This document shows, in pieces, positions 1 through 9,900 of a stretch of 64,000 nt of DNA. The stretch covers positions 62,001 to 126,000 of the forward strand of contig JAPLDL010000022.1 in NCBI GenBank assembly GCA_026391735.1, in the 5' to 3' direction. This DNA is from Bacteroidota bacterium (GTDB lineage: Bacteria; Bacteroidota; Bacteroidia; Bacteroidales; FEN-979). The notes below the pieces were generated by a model. The model had not been told where the DNA came from. It saw nothing but the letters and a program-made list of their open reading frames with translations, and searched no databases. Each line of letters starts with the position of its first letter. Position 1 is the stretch's first letter. A program made the translations under genes and the position numbers.

Positions 1-839
1 GAACCCAGGAGCAAAAAGAAAAATACCTCAGGCCGATGGCGAGAGGTGAAAAACTGGGGGCCTTCCTTCTTTCCGAACCCGAAGCCGGTTCCGATGCTTC
101 CTCCCAGCACACAATGGCTGTAGATAAAGGAGATCATTATGTGATCAACGGGGTGAAGAACTGGATCACCAGTGCCGACAGGGGTTCATACTACCTTGTG
201 ATCGCACAGACAAATCCCGGCATAAAGACCAAGGGCATAAATGCGTTTATCGTTGACAGGAACTCAGCGGGTATCAGCCTCGGACCTCATGAAGATAAAA
301 TGGGAATGCGCAGTTCCGACACCCATTCTGTCATGTTTACTGATGTCATCGTCCCCAAGGAAAACAGGATAGGGGATGACGGCTTCGGATTTAAATTCGC
401 TATGAAACTTCTTGAGGGCGGAAGAACGGGTATTGCCGCCCAGGCACTGGGTATTGCGGAAGGAGCCTATGAACGTGCCCTGAAATATTCCAAAGAGCGC
501 AAGGCTTTCGGAGTCGAGATCATTTGCCACCAGGCTATCGCTTTCAAACTGGCCGATATGGCAACCCGTATAGAAGCCGCAAGGAACCTGGTCTACAAAG
601 CAGCCTGGCTTAAAGATAACTTGCAGCCATATGGAACGGCAAGTTCCATGGCAAAACTCTTTGCCGCCGATACCGCTATGTGGGTTACCACCGAAGCAGT
701 CCAGGTGCACGGAGGCTACGGCTATGTGAAGGAATATCACGTGGAACGCCTTATGCGCGAAGCCAAGATCACACAGATCTATGAGGGGACTGCCGAGATA
801 CAAAGAATCGTCATCTCAAGGGCGCTGTGCAAAGAATAG
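1..839 (+). CDS. Acyl-CoA dehydrogenase, 3' part
   Basis: This is the C-terminal part of a flavin-dependent acyl-CoA dehydrogenase, which introduces the 2,3 double bond into acyl-CoA during fatty-acid or amino-acid breakdown. The frame is open from base 3, and codons before the first ATG (36) read TQEQKEKYLRPMARGEKLG, a typical family segment, so the true start lies left of the window. Visible motifs are SEPEAGSDA and NWITSA (FAD and substrate region), QVHGGYGY, and the end IYEGTAEIQ, whose Glu corresponds to the catalytic base of butyryl-CoA-type enzymes. A convergent epimerase gene follows after 34 bases. Chain-length specificity cannot be read from this sequence. Confidence 0.93.
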   Translation, partial: TQEQKEKYLRPMARGEKLGAFLLSEPEAGSDASSQHTMAVDKGDHYVINGVKNWITSADRGSYYLVIAQTNPGIKTKGINAFIVDRNSAGISLGPHEDKMGMRSSDTHSVMFTDVIVPKENRIGDDGFGFKFAMKLLEGGRTGIAAQALGIAEGAYERALKYSKERKAFGVEIICHQAIAFKLADMATRIEAARNLVYKAAWLKDNLQPYGTASSMAKLFAADTAMWVTTEAVQVHGGYGYVKEYHVERLMREAKITQIYEGTAEIQRIVISRALCKE

Positions 840-846
840 ACCAGAG

Positions 847-864
847 ATGTACAATGTACAAATG
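847..864. repeat. Short TGTACA palindromic repeat
   Basis: ATGTACAATGTACA lies 7 bases after the acyl-CoA dehydrogenase stop, between two convergent genes. The same motif recurs at 26556-26583 directly after the M28 peptidase stop. It is the smallest member of the stop-codon-adjacent palindromic repeats in this window. Confidence 0.5.
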
Positions 865-873
865 AAGAGTTGA

Positions 874-1788
874 TTAGTAAGTTGCTGCTGTCAGTTTCAG
901 GGCTTCGGCTGAGGGCGTGGCTTTGAAGAAATGCTTTTCGAATTTCGAACTGTCGAAAAGGTATTCATATTCATACTGGTAAGCCATTTCAATGCTTTCC
1001 ATCGCCAGTCGGTTGAAAGGCGCTGCCAGACGCATCATCCAGGTCTTCAATAACGAATACTTCGGATCAGCTCCCATAGCCCTTGCTGCCATTGAGATGA
1101 ACTCCGTTCCTGTTACAGCATCATGAGCCGAAGGGAGATGCCAAACCTGGTCATAAGCATCGGCTGTATTGCCCAGCAGAGCAACTGCTTTACCCAGGTC
1201 AGGAGTAAATGAGAAAGAATGTTTCACCTTATCATTGGCGATCCACTGTGCGCTTTTCTTTTCCTTGAATTTCATGAATATCATAGGATGCATGAAAGTA
1301 TTGGTGGCTCCCGGCCCCAGGAAATCTGCCGAACGGGCGATAAGGGCATGCAGGTTTCCCTGTTTGACGGCATCCATGAGCCGGTTTGCAATCCCTGCCC
1401 TGACCTCTCCCTTCCTGCTGCAGGGATTATAAGAGGTTCCCTCGTTCATCCACCCCTTCACTAATCCGTACATATACACATTGTCTAGAAACACCAGCTT
1501 TGCTTTATGCTTAATACAAGCTGCAATCACATTCTCCATAACCTTAGGCCAGTCCGCCTTCCATACCCTGATATCATAAGGTAGTCCGGCCAGCAGATAA
1601 ACGACCTCCGAACCCTCAACGGCATCAGCAGTACTTGCAGCGTCGAGCAGGTCCATTTTAAATGTTTCTTCATTGGTATATGATTGCGGATTGCGTCCTG
1701 CCAGCCTGATACGTCCTGTGGTAAATGCCGACAGAGCCGGCACCAGGTGCATGCTGATGGAACCGCCGCTTCCTAAAATAGTCTGCAT
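874..1788 (-). CDS. NAD-dependent epimerase/dehydratase-like protein
   Basis: A 304-residue Rossmann-fold protein of the extended SDR (epimerase/dehydratase) type. The N-terminus TILGSGGSISMHL is a glycine-rich dinucleotide loop, residues near 60 read EGSEVVYLLAG, and the VYMYGLVKG segment carries the YxxxK catalytic pair. There is no signal peptide, so it should be cytosolic. The glycine loop has Ser where the last Gly usually lies (GGSIS), a minor deviation. The substrate is unknown; sugar nucleotides or other carbonyl compounds are possible. It converges with the acyl-CoA dehydrogenase gene and is divergent from the metacaspase gene at 1933. Confidence 0.8.
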   Translation of the reverse strand: MQTILGSGGSISMHLVPALSAFTTGRIRLAGRNPQSYTNEETFKMDLLDAASTADAVEGSEVVYLLAGLPYDIRVWKADWPKVMENVIAACIKHKAKLVFLDNVYMYGLVKGWMNEGTSYNPCSRKGEVRAGIANRLMDAVKQGNLHALIARSADFLGPGATNTFMHPMIFMKFKEKKSAQWIANDKVKHSFSFTPDLGKAVALLGNTADAYDQVWHLPSAHDAVTGTEFISMAARAMGADPKYSLLKTWMMRLAAPFNRLAMESIEMAYQYEYEYLFDSSKFEKHFFKATPSAEALKLTAATY

Positions 1789-1851
1789 ACGATTGAGGAT
1801 TTAATTAATGCAACTGATGACAAATTTCGAAAAATAATCGATACAAAATGC

Positions 1852-1882
1852 TTGACAAGCATCCATCAATATATTATATTTG
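1852..1882 (+). promoter_or_regulatory. Promoter for the metacaspase gene
   Basis: TTG (1852-1854, within TTGACA) is followed by a 20-base spacer and TATATTTG (1875-1882), matching the Bacteroidota primary-sigma consensus TTG-N20-TAnnTTTG. The start codon is about 50 bases further on. Confidence 0.7.
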
Positions 1883-1932
1883 AATGCTTTAATTTCTCTC
1901 CCTATCTGATTAACCTTTAAACTGTATGACTC

Positions 1933-4176
1933 ATGAAAAAAGTTCTGTTGTCCCTGGTTTTGCTCAGTTTGGTATGCTGCCAAACCTTGTTTGCCGTAAC
2001 AATTCCAAATCAGAGAGCCCTTGTCATCGGGATTGATAGATATAATCCTGATTCAATTCAAGGACGATGGCATAATCTGGATGGTTGTAAAAATGATGCT
2101 ATCTCTGTAAGGGCTTTGTTAATTGCCCGTTACAACTTTCCGGCATCCTCAATCGACACTTTGTATAATCAACAGGCAAGCAGAGCATCGATCCTGAAGT
2201 CGTTTAATCGATTGCTCGACAAATCCAATCCCGGAGATATTGCAGTGATATATTATGCCGGCCATGGGTCCCAGGTGAAGAACTCAAAATCAGCTGAAGA
2301 GGATAAAATGGACGAGTCAATGGTACCTGCCGACTCTTATAAAGGGGAGAAAGATATCAGGGATAAGGAGTTGGCAATCATGTTTAACAAATTTGCTGAT
2401 AAGGGTGTGTTGTTGACTATATTGTATGATTGTTGTCACAGTGGTTCAATCGGCCGCGGTAATCCGACAGAAAAACCTCCCAAGTACCGCAATCAGGAGC
2501 CGGATTTATCTTATGATGCCAATGATCCAACTACTTGTACACCACCTGAAGACAAAGGAGTATTGATCATGTCTGCTTCCCAGGATTTTGAATTTGCAAG
2601 TGAACAGAGAGATGAAAATCATATCCCTCATGGTGCGTTCACGATAGCTTTGATACAATCACTTAGCTCCTTACCGGTTTCATCATCTGCAAACGATATT
2701 TTTTCAAGTGTACGATCTATTTTAAAGTATAATGGAAAATTACAGGAACCGGTACTGGCAGGAACTCCTGAAAGAAAAAAGGAAACAATTTTCGGGATTG
2801 AAAAAGGGGCCCTTTCAGGAAAAACCCTGATTGCGGTCCTTGGCTTGGACAAAGAAAGCGTTCAGCTGCAGGGCGGAATTGTATTGGGTATCAATGTTAA
2901 TAGTGAGCTGATAAATAAAGCGATTACTCCGAATATAAAGTTAAAGGTTGTTAAAATTGAAGGGCTGAATAAATGCCGGGCCATAGTAACGAAAGGTAAG
3001 CTTACTGATATTAAACCAGGTAATTTATTTGAGCTCAGTAACTGGTGCACACCTGCTGGTGCAGTATTAAAAGTCTATATTCCACCGACCGATTTATCCT
3101 ATGATCAGATCAAAAATCTTGCAGAAGGTTTTTCAAAATTAGGGAATGATAAAGAATATTCATGGGTCACAGATCCTGCAAAAGATGCGCCTACCCATTC
3201 GGTCTTTTTCTCAAATGGCAAATGGTATATCGGGCTTCCTGATGGAAAGGTTGTGGATCTTGGGCCCAATCCGGATATTAAAATTATTCGTAAAAGCCTG
3301 ACTGCCGGATCTAAATTATATGTAAGTCTGCCTCCGCCCAAAGAGCTGGTGCAACTGCTCAAAGAGCGATATAAGTATGACAATGCCGTTGAACCCGTTA
3401 CTAATGCAAGTGATGCACAATACTTTCTCACCGGCAGATATATGAATGGGAAACTGGAATACGCCTATTCTGTTCCCCAGGTGTCTGTCAAAGACTCATC
3501 ATTTGCAAACACTATGCCAATCCGTACTAATTATTTTACTTTCGACAATAATGAAACCTCAATAAAGATTAATGCTGACAGCCTTGCCGAATATTCACTT
3601 AGGCTTGCAAAGATAAAGGCATGGCTTGTATTGTCTGGTCCTCCCGACGAAGGGTCTTTTCCGTTTCACCTCGGAATTAAAAATGCCAAAACGAAGAAAA
3701 TAATTTCGAACAACTCTGATGTCAGGCTGGGAGATACCCTGGGTTTTGTCCTGGTAACGGATATAAATAATTTAAATCAGTGGGATCGAAGCAGGAAGTA
3801 TATTTATGTATTCAGCATCGATTCTAAGGGAAAGATGACCCTGTATTTCCCGCGTAAAGGCAGTAGTGTTGAAAACAAAATGCCTTCCCTGGATCAAAAT
3901 GGTCAGCCGTTTAATGAATCTAATATTGGCCGGTTTCCAAGTTTTATTATTACCGAGCCGCTTGGTCTTGATACCTATATTATGATTGCATCTGATGAAC
4001 CTATCCCCAACCCTGATGTGCTTAATCAGGAAGGAGTCCTGTCGAGGGGAGATCGTGGACCTGGTAATGGGGGATTGCAATCGCTCCTGAATGTCGGCAC
4101 CAGATCGAGAGGCGAAATGATAACGCCATCCGATTGGGGCATCCAGAAAATCGTTCTGAAGAGTATTTCGAAATAG
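1933..4176 (+). CDS. Exported metacaspase-like protein with DUF4384-like tail
   Basis: A 747-residue protein with an N-terminal signal peptide (KKVLLSLVLLSLVCC, cleavage near residue 21), so it is predicted to be exported. Residues about 27-260 form a peptidase C14 (caspase/metacaspase) domain: ALVIGIDRY strand, YYAGHGSQ with catalytic His111, and YDCCHSGS with catalytic Cys168. Metacaspases cut after Arg or Lys and often need calcium; that specificity is an inference here. A beta-rich segment near residues 580-700 (GDTLGFVLVTD, MTLYFPRKGS) resembles the DUF4384 domain that often follows bacterial caspases. It is the first gene of a block of caspase-fold proteins and is followed by a strong terminator, so it is probably transcribed alone. 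Confidence 0.88.
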   Translation: MKKVLLSLVLLSLVCCQTLFAVTIPNQRALVIGIDRYNPDSIQGRWHNLDGCKNDAISVRALLIARYNFPASSIDTLYNQQASRASILKSFNRLLDKSNPGDIAVIYYAGHGSQVKNSKSAEEDKMDESMVPADSYKGEKDIRDKELAIMFNKFADKGVLLTILYDCCHSGSIGRGNPTEKPPKYRNQEPDLSYDANDPTTCTPPEDKGVLIMSASQDFEFASEQRDENHIPHGAFTIALIQSLSSLPVSSSANDIFSSVRSILKYNGKLQEPVLAGTPERKKETIFGIEKGALSGKTLIAVLGLDKESVQLQGGIVLGINVNSELINKAITPNIKLKVVKIEGLNKCRAIVTKGKLTDIKPGNLFELSNWCTPAGAVLKVYIPPTDLSYDQIKNLAEGFSKLGNDKEYSWVTDPAKDAPTHSVFFSNGKWYIGLPDGKVVDLGPNPDIKIIRKSLTAGSKLYVSLPPPKELVQLLKERYKYDNAVEPVTNASDAQYFLTGRYMNGKLEYAYSVPQVSVKDSSFANTMPIRTNYFTFDNNETSIKINADSLAEYSLRLAKIKAWLVLSGPPDEGSFPFHLGIKNAKTKKIISNNSDVRLGDTLGFVLVTDINNLNQWDRSRKYIYVFSIDSKGKMTLYFPRKGSSVENKMPSLDQNGQPFNESNIGRFPSFIITEPLGLDTYIMIASDEPIPNPDVLNQEGVLSRGDRGPGNGGLQSLLNVGTRSRGEMITPSDWGIQKIVLKSISK

Positions 4177-4192
4177 TGTGTTTATTAGCCAT

Positions 4193-4224
4193 AAAAAAAG
4201 GCGACACTCATGCCGCCTTTTTTT
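4193..4224. terminator. Bidirectional intrinsic terminator
   Basis: A perfect 11-base stem AAAAAAAGGCG / CGCCTTTTTTT with a 10-base loop lies between convergent genes ending at 4176 and 4243. The A-tract and T-tract make it functional on both strands. Confidence 0.88.
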
Positions 4225-4242
4225 ATTTCTTAAAACCAACAC

Positions 4243-4668
4243 TTAATCCCAAAGCCTCCAGGTATATTGATACTGGCAGTCAACATTAATGGGACCCCAT
4301 GAAGCGGTTCCGCCGATTGATCTGGCATAGATCCTTGTTGCACCGGGAATAGCCCAGGTTACCTTGGCTTCATATGCGTCAATGGTACCTCTGTATTTAT
4401 AATCCACATAAATATCAATGGTGTAACCGGTATGATTTTCGATAATCACATCACAATAATTTGCACCATAAACATCCCCTCTGGGTTTATCAGCAATCAC
4501 CTTATCATCAACAGGTTTTGCCTGTTTGATGTTGGGGTCTGTAGCATCACCCCTGGCTTTGTCAATTTTGGTGAGCTTTGTTTCGATAGCTTTCTTTTCT
4601 TTTTGCGCCCCGGCAAAAACACTCCCGACGAAAAGAGCCAAGAGTACAAATACAAAAATTCTTTTCAT
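4243..4668 (-). CDS. Small secreted protein of unknown function
   Basis: A 141-residue protein starting at MKRIFVFVLLALF, chosen over an upstream in-frame codon because the signal peptide and the promoter fit this start. Predicted cleavage is after AGA or nearby. A lysine-rich charged stretch (QKEKKAIETKLTKIDKARGD) precedes a beta-rich C-terminal half (NYCDVIIENHTGYTIDIYVD) resembling small Ig-like or collar-type secreted folds. I do not recognise the family. It lies on the opposite strand inside the caspase block, shares a bidirectional terminator with the metacaspase, and has its own consensus promoter. A role as substrate or partner of the nearby exported proteases is possible but unproven. 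Confidence 0.7.
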   Translation of the reverse strand: MKRIFVFVLLALFVGSVFAGAQKEKKAIETKLTKIDKARGDATDPNIKQAKPVDDKVIADKPRGDVYGANYCDVIIENHTGYTIDIYVDYKYRGTIDAYEAKVTWAIPGATRIYARSIGGTASWGPINVDCQYQYTWRLWD

Positions 4669-4692
4669 AGATGTAAGGTTTTGGTTATAGTA

Positions 4693-4722
4693 CAAATATA
4701 ATTAATAAATCATCAAAGTCAA
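4693..4722 (-). promoter_or_regulatory. Promoter for the small secreted protein gene
   Basis: On the minus strand, TTG (4722-4720), a 19-base spacer and TATATTTG (4700-4693) match the Bacteroidota consensus. The ATG lies 24 bases downstream at 4668. Confidence 0.68.
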
Positions 4723-4890
4723 GAATTTGTGAAAAAATTATCAATTCATATCAGGTATTTAAATACGAGAATGCTTTATGACATAAAAAGATTCATTCCA
4801 TGTCTATTTGAAAAATATTATTATTAAATTGCTCATGAAAAGTCAACAAGAGACTCAGCGGGTAATACTTAAACCTAATTCAGCGACCCT

Positions 4891-6093
4891 ATGTTTAGAG
4901 TTTTAATAAAATCTGATACATTTTTTGCCACTCTGTTTATCTTTCTTGTTATTGGGTTATTGGACCTGATCCTGGTAAATACTTCATTTCTGGATCCCTT
5001 TGAAAGGGCTTTTGCTGATTTTCATTATACGGATATTCTGTATTCTAAAATTCTGAAGGACCACTCGACAATCAACACCAATATTATACTCGTTAATATT
5101 GATACCTTGAACCGGTCTGAAATTGCAAAGGAACTTGGCATTTTACAGAAATACAACCCGAAAGTAATCGGATTGGATGTTCAATTTACCTCAAAAAAAG
5201 ATCCAAAGGAAGATTCGATCTTAAAGGATCGCCTGGGCAAAATACCAAACCTTGTCACGACAACAGCCATTGAGGAAGGAGAAGGGGAAGAGTTCTCGGA
5301 ACCTGTCACTAATGATCCGTATTTCGGGGTACACATGTGCGGGCATGTCAATTTTACCGGCAATGACCCTAAACGTTCAACCGTCCGCACATTCTATCCT
5401 TTCATCAAAGTGAAGGATCGTGAGATCCCTTCGTTTTCAGCGATGATTGTAAAACTCTTTGACTCTCTGAAATATGTTAAACTTCAGAGCAGGAACAGAG
5501 GGGAGGAGATCATCAACTATTCAGGGAACTACTCCTCCTTCCGTTGCTTATCTTCATCCCAGGTACTTGCCGATGATCCCTTGCTTACCGAAATAAAAGA
5601 CCGCATTGTGCTTGTGGGCTATTTCAACACCGGAAGTGATGATCTCTCGGTTGAAGATAAATATTTTACTCCCCTGAATTCAAAGGTCAGCGGGCGGTCA
5701 TTGCCTGATATGTATGGCCTGGTTATCCATGCTAATGTTATATCAATGATACTTAACCAGGATTATATTGACAGGGTCCCCGGCTGGCTGAATATTTTAA
5801 TAGCCTTTTTAATTATATATTGGATCACTGCCTTTTTCATCTATCTTTATGTGGATAAACATTTCCTGTTCCATCCGGTCGGAAAATTGACAGTATTTTG
5901 TTGTCTGGTCCTTCTCCTTTATCTGGTATTGGCATTATATCATTATTTTAACATTTTTTATAGTTCCACATTATTACTGGTTGTCCTGGTCCTTACACCC
6001 GACTTAATGTATTTCTATGAAGGGATCCGGAAAGCCTTGTACAAATGGTTTGGGCTGAAGAGTTATTTCATCTCAGGTAACAAATCTCATTAA
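4891..6093 (+). CDS. CHASE2-domain membrane protein without output domain
   Basis: A 400-residue membrane protein. A first hydrophobic helix (residues about 12-33) is followed by an extracytoplasmic CHASE2-type domain (FERAFADFHYTDI, IILVNIDT, PKVIGLDVQF, IVLVGYF) and three C-terminal transmembrane helices (residues about 300-385: LNILIAFLIIYWITAFF, LVLLLYLVLALYHYF, STLLLVVLVLTPDLMYF). CHASE2 is an extracellular sensing domain normally fused to a kinase, cyclase or other output module. Here the protein ends about 20 residues after the last helix, so the output must come from a partner or be absent. The gene is 12 bases ahead of the FecR-like gene and sits among exported caspase genes, which makes it a candidate sensor for them. 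Confidence 0.82.
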   Translation: MFRVLIKSDTFFATLFIFLVIGLLDLILVNTSFLDPFERAFADFHYTDILYSKILKDHSTINTNIILVNIDTLNRSEIAKELGILQKYNPKVIGLDVQFTSKKDPKEDSILKDRLGKIPNLVTTTAIEEGEGEEFSEPVTNDPYFGVHMCGHVNFTGNDPKRSTVRTFYPFIKVKDREIPSFSAMIVKLFDSLKYVKLQSRNRGEEIINYSGNYSSFRCLSSSQVLADDPLLTEIKDRIVLVGYFNTGSDDLSVEDKYFTPLNSKVSGRSLPDMYGLVIHANVISMILNQDYIDRVPGWLNILIAFLIIYWITAFFIYLYVDKHFLFHPVGKLTVFCCLVLLLYLVLALYHYFNIFYSSTLLLVVLVLTPDLMYFYEGIRKALYKWFGLKSYFISGNKSH

Positions 6094-6105
6094 ACTGCTC
6101 TGACG

Positions 6106-6960
6106 ATGGACTTAAAGCGATTCTTTTTCATTTGTTTTATTATCATCCCGTTTTGGGGATTGGCTCAGTGTGATTATTTTAAAATCTACCATGTTTCAGG
6201 ACAGGTTTTTACCAAAGAGAACAATGCTTCTGTTAAAGCAACCAAAGATCATATCTTCAGAGCAGGTTCCATTGTCTTAGGGAAAGCTTCCCAACTTATA
6301 ATGATTGATCCCCAAGGCCATGTAATTGTAAAGGATCAGCCCGGGGAATATTCCTTTAAACAGGTTCAGAAACAGTGTTTAACGCCCGGTTCAGGTTTTA
6401 CGACCGAATATCTGAAATTCGTTTATGAAGGATTAACTGAAAAAGAAGAACCCGAGAAGCAAAAAGTTCATGCCTCCGTTTCAAGAGGGATTACGCTGAT
6501 GCAGTCACCCCCCGACTCATCAGTGATTTTAGCCAATACAATGTTATTCAGATGGAGTAAGGGTAGTCTCTCATCCGCTTACATATTATCCATCAGAAAT
6601 TCAAAGAGGGAGATAGTACTTTGGAAAAATATCAGGAATGATACATCCTGTGCCTTCCTCCAAATAGATACGATTTTTAAGCATTCCGGTTTTTATTCCT
6701 GGTCCTTACGCGATAACCCCAACCAGCAGGAAACCAGTTTTACATTGCAGTTCCCCGACAAGGAATGGATGAAAACTTACACCTCAGAAAAGGAAAAGTT
6801 GGAAAAAGAGCTTCATTTTTCACCGGAAATCAATGCTCTTATCATGGTCGGGTTTTATAAAAAATATCATTTGTTTTTGGAGGCGGCTGATCTACTGCGG
6901 AAGGCAATGAGGGATTATCCGCACGACAAAGAAATTCAGACGCTTAAATTAACCGACTGA
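6106..6960 (+). CDS. Secreted FecR-like protein of unknown function
   Basis: A 284-residue exported protein (signal peptide RFFFICFIIIPFWGLAQC; the Cys after Gln may or may not be a lipid anchor). Residues about 27-90 (YHVSGQVF, FRAGSIVLGKASQLIMID, GHVIVKDQPGEYSF) look like a FecR-type beta domain. The middle region (ANTMLFRWSKG, GFYSWSLRDNPNQQ) is Ig/fibronectin-like, and the C-terminus is helical and TPR-like (YHLFLEAADLLRKAMRDYP). It follows the CHASE2 gene by 12 bases, so the two probably form an operon. It converges with the caspase-TPR gene with only one base between stops, and no terminator is visible between them. Confidence 0.6.
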   Translation: MDLKRFFFICFIIIPFWGLAQCDYFKIYHVSGQVFTKENNASVKATKDHIFRAGSIVLGKASQLIMIDPQGHVIVKDQPGEYSFKQVQKQCLTPGSGFTTEYLKFVYEGLTEKEEPEKQKVHASVSRGITLMQSPPDSSVILANTMLFRWSKGSLSSAYILSIRNSKREIVLWKNIRNDTSCAFLQIDTIFKHSGFYSWSLRDNPNQQETSFTLQFPDKEWMKTYTSEKEKLEKELHFSPEINALIMVGFYKKYHLFLEAADLLRKAMRDYPHDKEIQTLKLTD

Positions 6961-6961
6961 T

Positions 6962-9900
6962 TTAGTTTCGGTACTTCTTTATCAATTCCTTGAACTTTTC
7001 ATTATTCCTGAAGTTATCGAGATCAGTGTCATTGGCAATATTTTCCCAGTTTTTATATCCCAGTTCAAGGGACTTTTTAAGGTAATGTTCAAATTCAGCT
7101 TCTTTTTTTAACAATGCATATATGCAGGCCAGATTATAGGCTGTATTCATGTCTTCATTCTGATTTTTCAAACCAATGATCAGTGGTTCGTATTTTTCGG
7201 AAGAATAACTTCCCTTAATATAAAGGACACAAAGGGATGACAGAGTATAGGTATAATCTGGTTTTAGAATATATGATTTAAGCAGGGCTTTTTCAGCGTA
7301 TGTAGTATTGCCGGATTCCTTGAAGGCATTACCGATCAGATAATATTCAAAATAACCAAGTAGCTTTCTGTTCATTTCCTTATTAAATAACCTCACTGCA
7401 TTAGTCGTGTCATGGAGTTGGATATAGCTAATAATTACGTTACTTAAGCCTGTTGCATCCAGTGAATCAATCTTTAACAGTTTGTTATAATAGAGCAGGG
7501 CATTCTGATATTCCTTTCTGTTCAGGTATATTTTTCCGATTGCTGAATAAGGATATTTAAATGCAGGACTAAGGCGGGTCCCTTTCTGGTATTTTTCAAG
7601 AGCTTTATCGATCAGATTCTGTCTCCTGTAAACATCTCCAAGGTATACCTGTGAGTAAACGTAATTGGAATCAATGGAAATAGCCTTACGAAGGACCGAT
7701 TCAGCCTCTGCCAGACGAGACTGGCCAAGATATAATCCCCCCAGATTATTATAGGCATCTATATAAGTCGAATCTATTCGTATTACCTTCAGATACATGG
7801 TTTCCGCTTCCCGGAGCCGCCCCATGATTTTATAAATAATTCCAAGGCTGTAATATCCATCAATATAAGTCGAATCAATAAAAACAGACTTTAAACTCAT
7901 CTTTTCCGCAAGGTTAAGCATGTTTTGAGTTTTATACAGGATCCCAAGGTTATAGTATGGGAGGTTATATGCAGAATCAATGAGGATTGCCTTTAAATAA
8001 ATATTTTCAGCTTCCTTGAAACGTTTCTGGTCAAAATATAAGTTTCCCAAACTGTTGTAAGTATATTTGTCGAGCGAATCCATCTCAACCGCTTTCAGTA
8101 GCATCCTCTCGGCCTCTTCATAACGCTTTGTCTTTCTGTACATCGATCCAAGTTGAGTATATGGCCATTGAAACATGGAATCTATTTGTATCGCATACAG
8201 GTACATTTTTTCTGCTTCGTCAAATCGGTTCAAATTGTAATAAAGTACACCAAGGTTACCATAAGCCCATTTATATTTGGAATTAAAACGTATGCAAGTC
8301 CGGTACATTGTTTCAGCCTCTGCATATCGTTTTTGTTTTAAATACAAATTACCGAGATCAATATAGGCAATCAGATTTAATGAGTCTTTATGAACAGCAT
8401 ACTTGTAGTTTTGTTCAGCCTCCTTAAACCGTCCTTGCTCATAGTAAAAATCTCCAAGACAAAGCCATGACCAGGTATATGCCGAATCAACCCGGATGGC
8501 TTTCAGGTACATCTGCTCCGCCTCCTGCTTACGTTTCTGATGGGAATATAAATCGCCAAGATTCCTGTATGCCAATCTGTAATCCGGATCCAGGGACAGA
8601 GTCTTTTTGAATATCAATTCCGCTTCCTTATATTTATTTTCAGCTGCATATACCGTTCCAAGATTGTTATAGCAATCAGTATTTGCAGAATCGAGCTGAA
8701 GGCATTTCAGTAAGGCTTTTTCAGCTTCCTGGTATCTTTTCAGGTCTTTTAAAATCGTACCCCTTAAGTCCCATGCGTATTTAAAATCGGGATATAATTC
8801 CAAACATTTCTCATTGTATGCAAGCGCAACCACACCATTGGATACAAGCGCGGCAACATGATATAAATACGCCTGGTTACTGTCGAGTTTAAGAGCCTTA
8901 TTAATGTAATACAGAACTGAATCTTTGTTTTTATGATAGAATGAGCGGCCTTTACAGAAATAATATTTCATTTCAGCCACTTCGTTATAAGGGTGTGAGG
9001 GGTAGTATTTCTGCCTTAATTCATATAGTCTCTGGGCTGACCGCGAAGTTGTTCCAAAGATATCCTCCCATTGAGCAGGTTTCTCTTTGACCTCGGGACT
9101 GCTTGCCATTCCCTCTTTTGAATTTTCAGTTGGGATGTCTAATGAAGCGCGGGCGGTTTTGATATCGCCCTCCAGATATTCACCGATTGCGAACTGGATC
9201 TCGTTTGACAGTGTTCCGCAATAATTCAGTAACACTTCTTCTTTTTCAGCCTTATACAGGCTGTCGAGTTTCTGGATTTTTGTAAAATAATAATCCGCCT
9301 GAAAATTGCCAAAGAAATGCTTACGCTGGATATTCAGATAAAATGAATCAACCATTGGCTTGATCTCATCTGGGACTGTCACCGATTGCACAACACCACG
9401 ACCTTTGGCATTGACCGCCAGAAGTTGCGACTTGTTAGCTGCAATTTGTTTAAGAAAATCAGTTTCGACATAGGATTTGTTAAAATAGCCGATGGTCGCC
9501 TGCAGGTTCTGGTCACAGCAAAACGCAGGTTCCTGTTTGAATCCCGTGGCCTCAGGAACCTTGATCTGCAGGTAGCGTTTAATTTCATTAAAAGTGATCT
9601 GCCCGTCCTTATTAATGATATCAGCTTTGCCATACAATCCCTGAAGAAGATAAAATGTAAATACCCCATGACCATACCAGGCGATATTGCCTGGAACGTC
9701 TTCAAAACTCTGCTGGGCATTGCTGCTTGATAGTATGCGGATTTCACCCGTATTGTCGTCCAGTGTGCTTTGTGAAAGCAAGGTTAGGCCGTCTTTTCCG
9801 GTTACTGCATCAAACGAGCGGCAGGCATCAATAATAAGGAGGACTTCCACTCCCTTTTCATGCATTGGGGCAATAAAGTCCCGTTTAACATTAAAAAGGG

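Noticed and set aside
264..803. Long open frame on the minus strand within the acyl-CoA dehydrogenase gene
   Set aside because: It is a shadow of the real gene, and its predicted protein is Cys/His-rich with no family likeness.
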